A stretch of DNA of 64,000 bases, taken from contig CAOKER010000007.1 in the NCBI GenBank assembly GCA_948467545.1, positions 1 to 64,000 of the forward strand. Direction: 5' to 3'. Of the stretch, positions 62,643-64,000 are shown one piece after another. The notes under the pieces are model-generated. The model had not been told where the DNA came from. It did no database searches and saw only the letters and a list, made by a program, of their open reading frames with translations. Made by a program: the position numbers and the translations under genes. The first letter of the stretch is position 1; each line of letters begins with the position of its first letter. Source of the DNA: an uncultured Eubacteriales bacterium (GTDB lineage Bacteria > Bacillota > Clostridia > Oscillospirales > CAG-272).

Positions 62643-63176
62643 ATGGATAAGGACACGAGTGTTAGAACGTCCTCCGGGCGTAAAAAAATGCGTATAAATT
62701 TTATCGACGTTATCTTAATTTTAATAATTGTTGCCGCGGTGGCAGTACTTGGCTATATTATTCTGTCGCCTCAGATTAATATATCGTCTAAAGACGAGGC
62801 TGTAACAATTCAGTATCAGGTTGAAATTGTGCATCTTCGCGAGGAATGGAAGGATAACGTGGAAATCGGGGACGATTTTATAGATTATACCACTATGGAA
62901 AGTATCGGAACCGTTGTTGATGTGAGATGCTCTGACGAAAAGTTTCCTTCGGTAAACAGGGATACCGGAGAGCTTGTTTATGTCAGCTATCCTGATTACC
63001 TTTCTATGATTATAACCGTTGAGGCGGAGGCTGTTCCCGCAGGTATAGGGTATGAAGTAAACGGGGTTAACCTTCAGATTGGACCCAACATTCATTTCCG
63101 TTTGCCGAATCTTTGCTATGAGGGCCCGTGCAAATCTATTCAGATAATTGATCCTGTCGTCAATGCGGGCGGCTGA
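62643..63176 (+). CDS. DUF4330-like single-pass membrane protein
   Basis: 177 residues. Basic cytoplasmic start, one helix (about 21-42: FIDVILILIIVAAVAVLGY), then an outside domain beta-rich in strands with VEIVHLREEW, GDDFIDYTTMESIGTVVDV, and the late LPNLCYEGPCKSIQI. Belongs with the next gene as a pair of diverged copies. AAAGGAA before ATG. Confidence 0.8.
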   Translation: MDKDTSVRTSSGRKKMRINFIDVILILIIVAAVAVLGYIILSPQINISSKDEAVTIQYQVEIVHLREEWKDNVEIGDDFIDYTTMESIGTVVDVRCSDEKFPSVNRDTGELVYVSYPDYLSMIITVEAEAVPAGIGYEVNGVNLQIGPNIHFRLPNLCYEGPCKSIQIIDPVVNAGG

Positions 63177-63269
63177 TTCAATAAGGGATCTGTTCCGTCA
63201 TAAGGCACGGAAAGTGCGGCGCAGCTGATCATTAAGCGGGAGACTGTATTCCCTCTTAATGCAAATTGT

Positions 63270-63294
63270 CCCCCAGCCGCCTTTGGAGGCGGGG
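63270..63294. repeat. REP-like palindrome
   Basis: ccccagccgcctttggaggc followed by gggg: imperfect GC-rich stem in an otherwise AT-rich gap (63177-63367). A second inverted repeat (attaag...cttaat) precedes it at 63231-63260. No T-tract follows, so it is not an obvious terminator. Confidence 0.4.
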
Positions 63295-63367
63295 AACATC
63301 TCTTGACTAAGTTATATTACTTAAGAAAGGATTCCTTTGTTTTACGAGGATATGGGTAAATATTAAA

Positions 63368-63862
63368 ATGTCACCGAATGATAAAGTAAATAAAAAGCCT
63401 CATTTCAATATAATAGATTTACTGATTGTAATAATGGTATTGGCAATAGCTGTCGCCGTTATAGTCAGGTATGATATAGCCGATAAAATAGGAAAGGCGT
63501 CATCCGAAGATAATGTAAGAATTACGCTGCTTGTACGGTCTATCCGCGAGGAAGCGTGCAATGCGGTTTCCGAGGGAGATTCATTTATCTGGGATCAGTC
63601 TGAAAATTTAGTGGGAGAGATTATACGCAAGGAAGTGACTCCGGCTGTGGTTTACAGTGAAAGAAACGACGGTGCTATTATAAAAAACTACAGTGAGCTT
63701 GCATATGATCTTAAATGCACATTAGATGCTTCCGGATTAATGACAGAAAAGGGGTTTATGCTTGGCGGAACTAATTATCTTGCCCCCGGACTTACAATAA
63801 CCGTCCATAATGAAAGCGTCGTTCTTTCCGCTACTGTCATGGCTGTGGAATCGGTTGATTGA
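63368..63862 (+). CDS. DUF4330-like membrane protein, second copy
   Basis: 164 residues. Same design as the gene at 62643: FNIIDLLIVIMVLAIAVAVIV helix near residues 14-35, then VRITLLVRSIREEACNAVSEGDSFIWDQSENLVGEI. Shared pattern is helix, LLVRSIREE/EIVHLREEW, GDxFxD/W and a late glycine-rich strand (LGGTNYLAPGLTI). Sequence identity to the first copy looks low. Likely a functional pair with the Wzy_C protein; role unknown. Confidence 0.8.
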   Translation: MSPNDKVNKKPHFNIIDLLIVIMVLAIAVAVIVRYDIADKIGKASSEDNVRITLLVRSIREEACNAVSEGDSFIWDQSENLVGEIIRKEVTPAVVYSERNDGAIIKNYSELAYDLKCTLDASGLMTEKGFMLGGTNYLAPGLTITVHNESVVLSATVMAVESVD

Positions 63863-63970
63863 CGTATTTTTATTTATGCGGTCCTTTATTTATACTGTAA
63901 CGGCGGTTTTACGGCGACTGAGAAGATAATTGTAGAAAAATAAAAAAATTAAAAAACATTTTTGTCATAC

Positions 63971-63999
63971 TTGATTTTCGGTAAAAGCTTTGTTATAAT
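63971..63999 (+). promoter_or_regulatory. Promoter at the right edge
   Basis: TTGATT (63971-63976), 17-bp spacer, TATAAT (63994-63999), plus strand. It would drive a gene beyond the window. Confidence 0.6.
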
Positions 64000-64000
64000 A

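Overview
The window looks like a chromosomal segment of an anaerobic, endospore-forming, polysaccharide-using member of the Clostridia (Oscillospiraceae or a neighbouring family). The reasons are: AT-rich intergenic DNA with Gram-positive style promoters (TTGACA/TATAAT, 17 bp spacers) and AGGAGG-type ribosome sites; sporulation genes (a spoVM-like micro-gene missed by length cut-offs, a SpoVAF/GerA-type germination protein, a SpoVB-like flippase, rsgA); the glgC/glgD paired pyrophosphorylase typical of Clostridia; and a secreted dockerin protein. No rRNA, tRNA, CRISPR array, prophage or complete insertion sequence was recognised. Genus-level placement is not possible from sequence reading alone.

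Layout. 1-5050: the tail of a nucleotide-sugar epimerase/dehydratase gene, a conserved hypothetical gene that may be frameshifted, two O6-alkylguanine-transferase-family genes, then an operon of a PP-loop (IbrA-like) protein, a ParB-like (IbrB-like) protein and an Sfp-type phosphopantetheinyl transferase, closed by a 23-bp perfect terminator stem. 5050-9400 (minus strand): an RRXRR-like unknown, rpiB, tsaB, tsaE and a SpoVB-like flippase. 9700-22100 (plus): gdhA, then the glycogen cluster glgB-glgC-glgD-glgA-glgP and an intracellular GH13 enzyme, closed by a bidirectional terminator. 22100-26900 (minus): GH36 alpha-galactosidase, a sugar isomerase/epimerase-like TIM barrel and acetate kinase. 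27100-31540 (plus): tmcAL, glycerate kinase and a secreted CBM9-like/dockerin protein. 31700-37300: a membrane-anchored unknown (minus), then a glycosyltransferase and a two-component system (plus). 37300-41330: a small protein of a type I associate with Y-family polymerases, a YyaL-like thioredoxin-domain protein and dinB.

41400-48950: spoVM, a 41-residue membrane protein, a trigger-factor-like lipoprotein, a zinc-ribbon membrane protein, GH38 alpha-mannosidase, uppP, mtnN and rsgA. 49000-52900: a divergent GH36-like protein with an alpha/beta hydrolase, and a lone spore germination protein. 52900-57400 (minus): a methyltransferase below a MoxR-DUF58-DUF4129 group. 57500-64000 (plus): rimM-trmD, then murJ, an O-antigen-ligase-like polymerase and two DUF4330-like membrane proteins.

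How it fits together: glycogen is made (glgC/D, glgA, glgB) and broken down (glgP, GH13) from one cluster. Host or plant glycans are probably fed in by the GH36, GH38 and dockerin proteins. Acetate kinase gives fermentative ATP, and the divergent tmcAL uses acetate and ATP for tRNA modification. Envelope genes (uppP, murJ, SpoVB-like flippase, Wzy-like ligase, GT2, MoxR group) recur. The observations most worth a second look are the three-gene PP-loop/ParB/PPTase operon, the unannotated SpoVM-like and 41-aa micro-genes, a perfect consensus promoter with no gene behind it pointing into the 3' end of ackA, two or three short tandem-repeat leaders just ahead of genes, and a 127-bp MITE-like inverted-repeat element.
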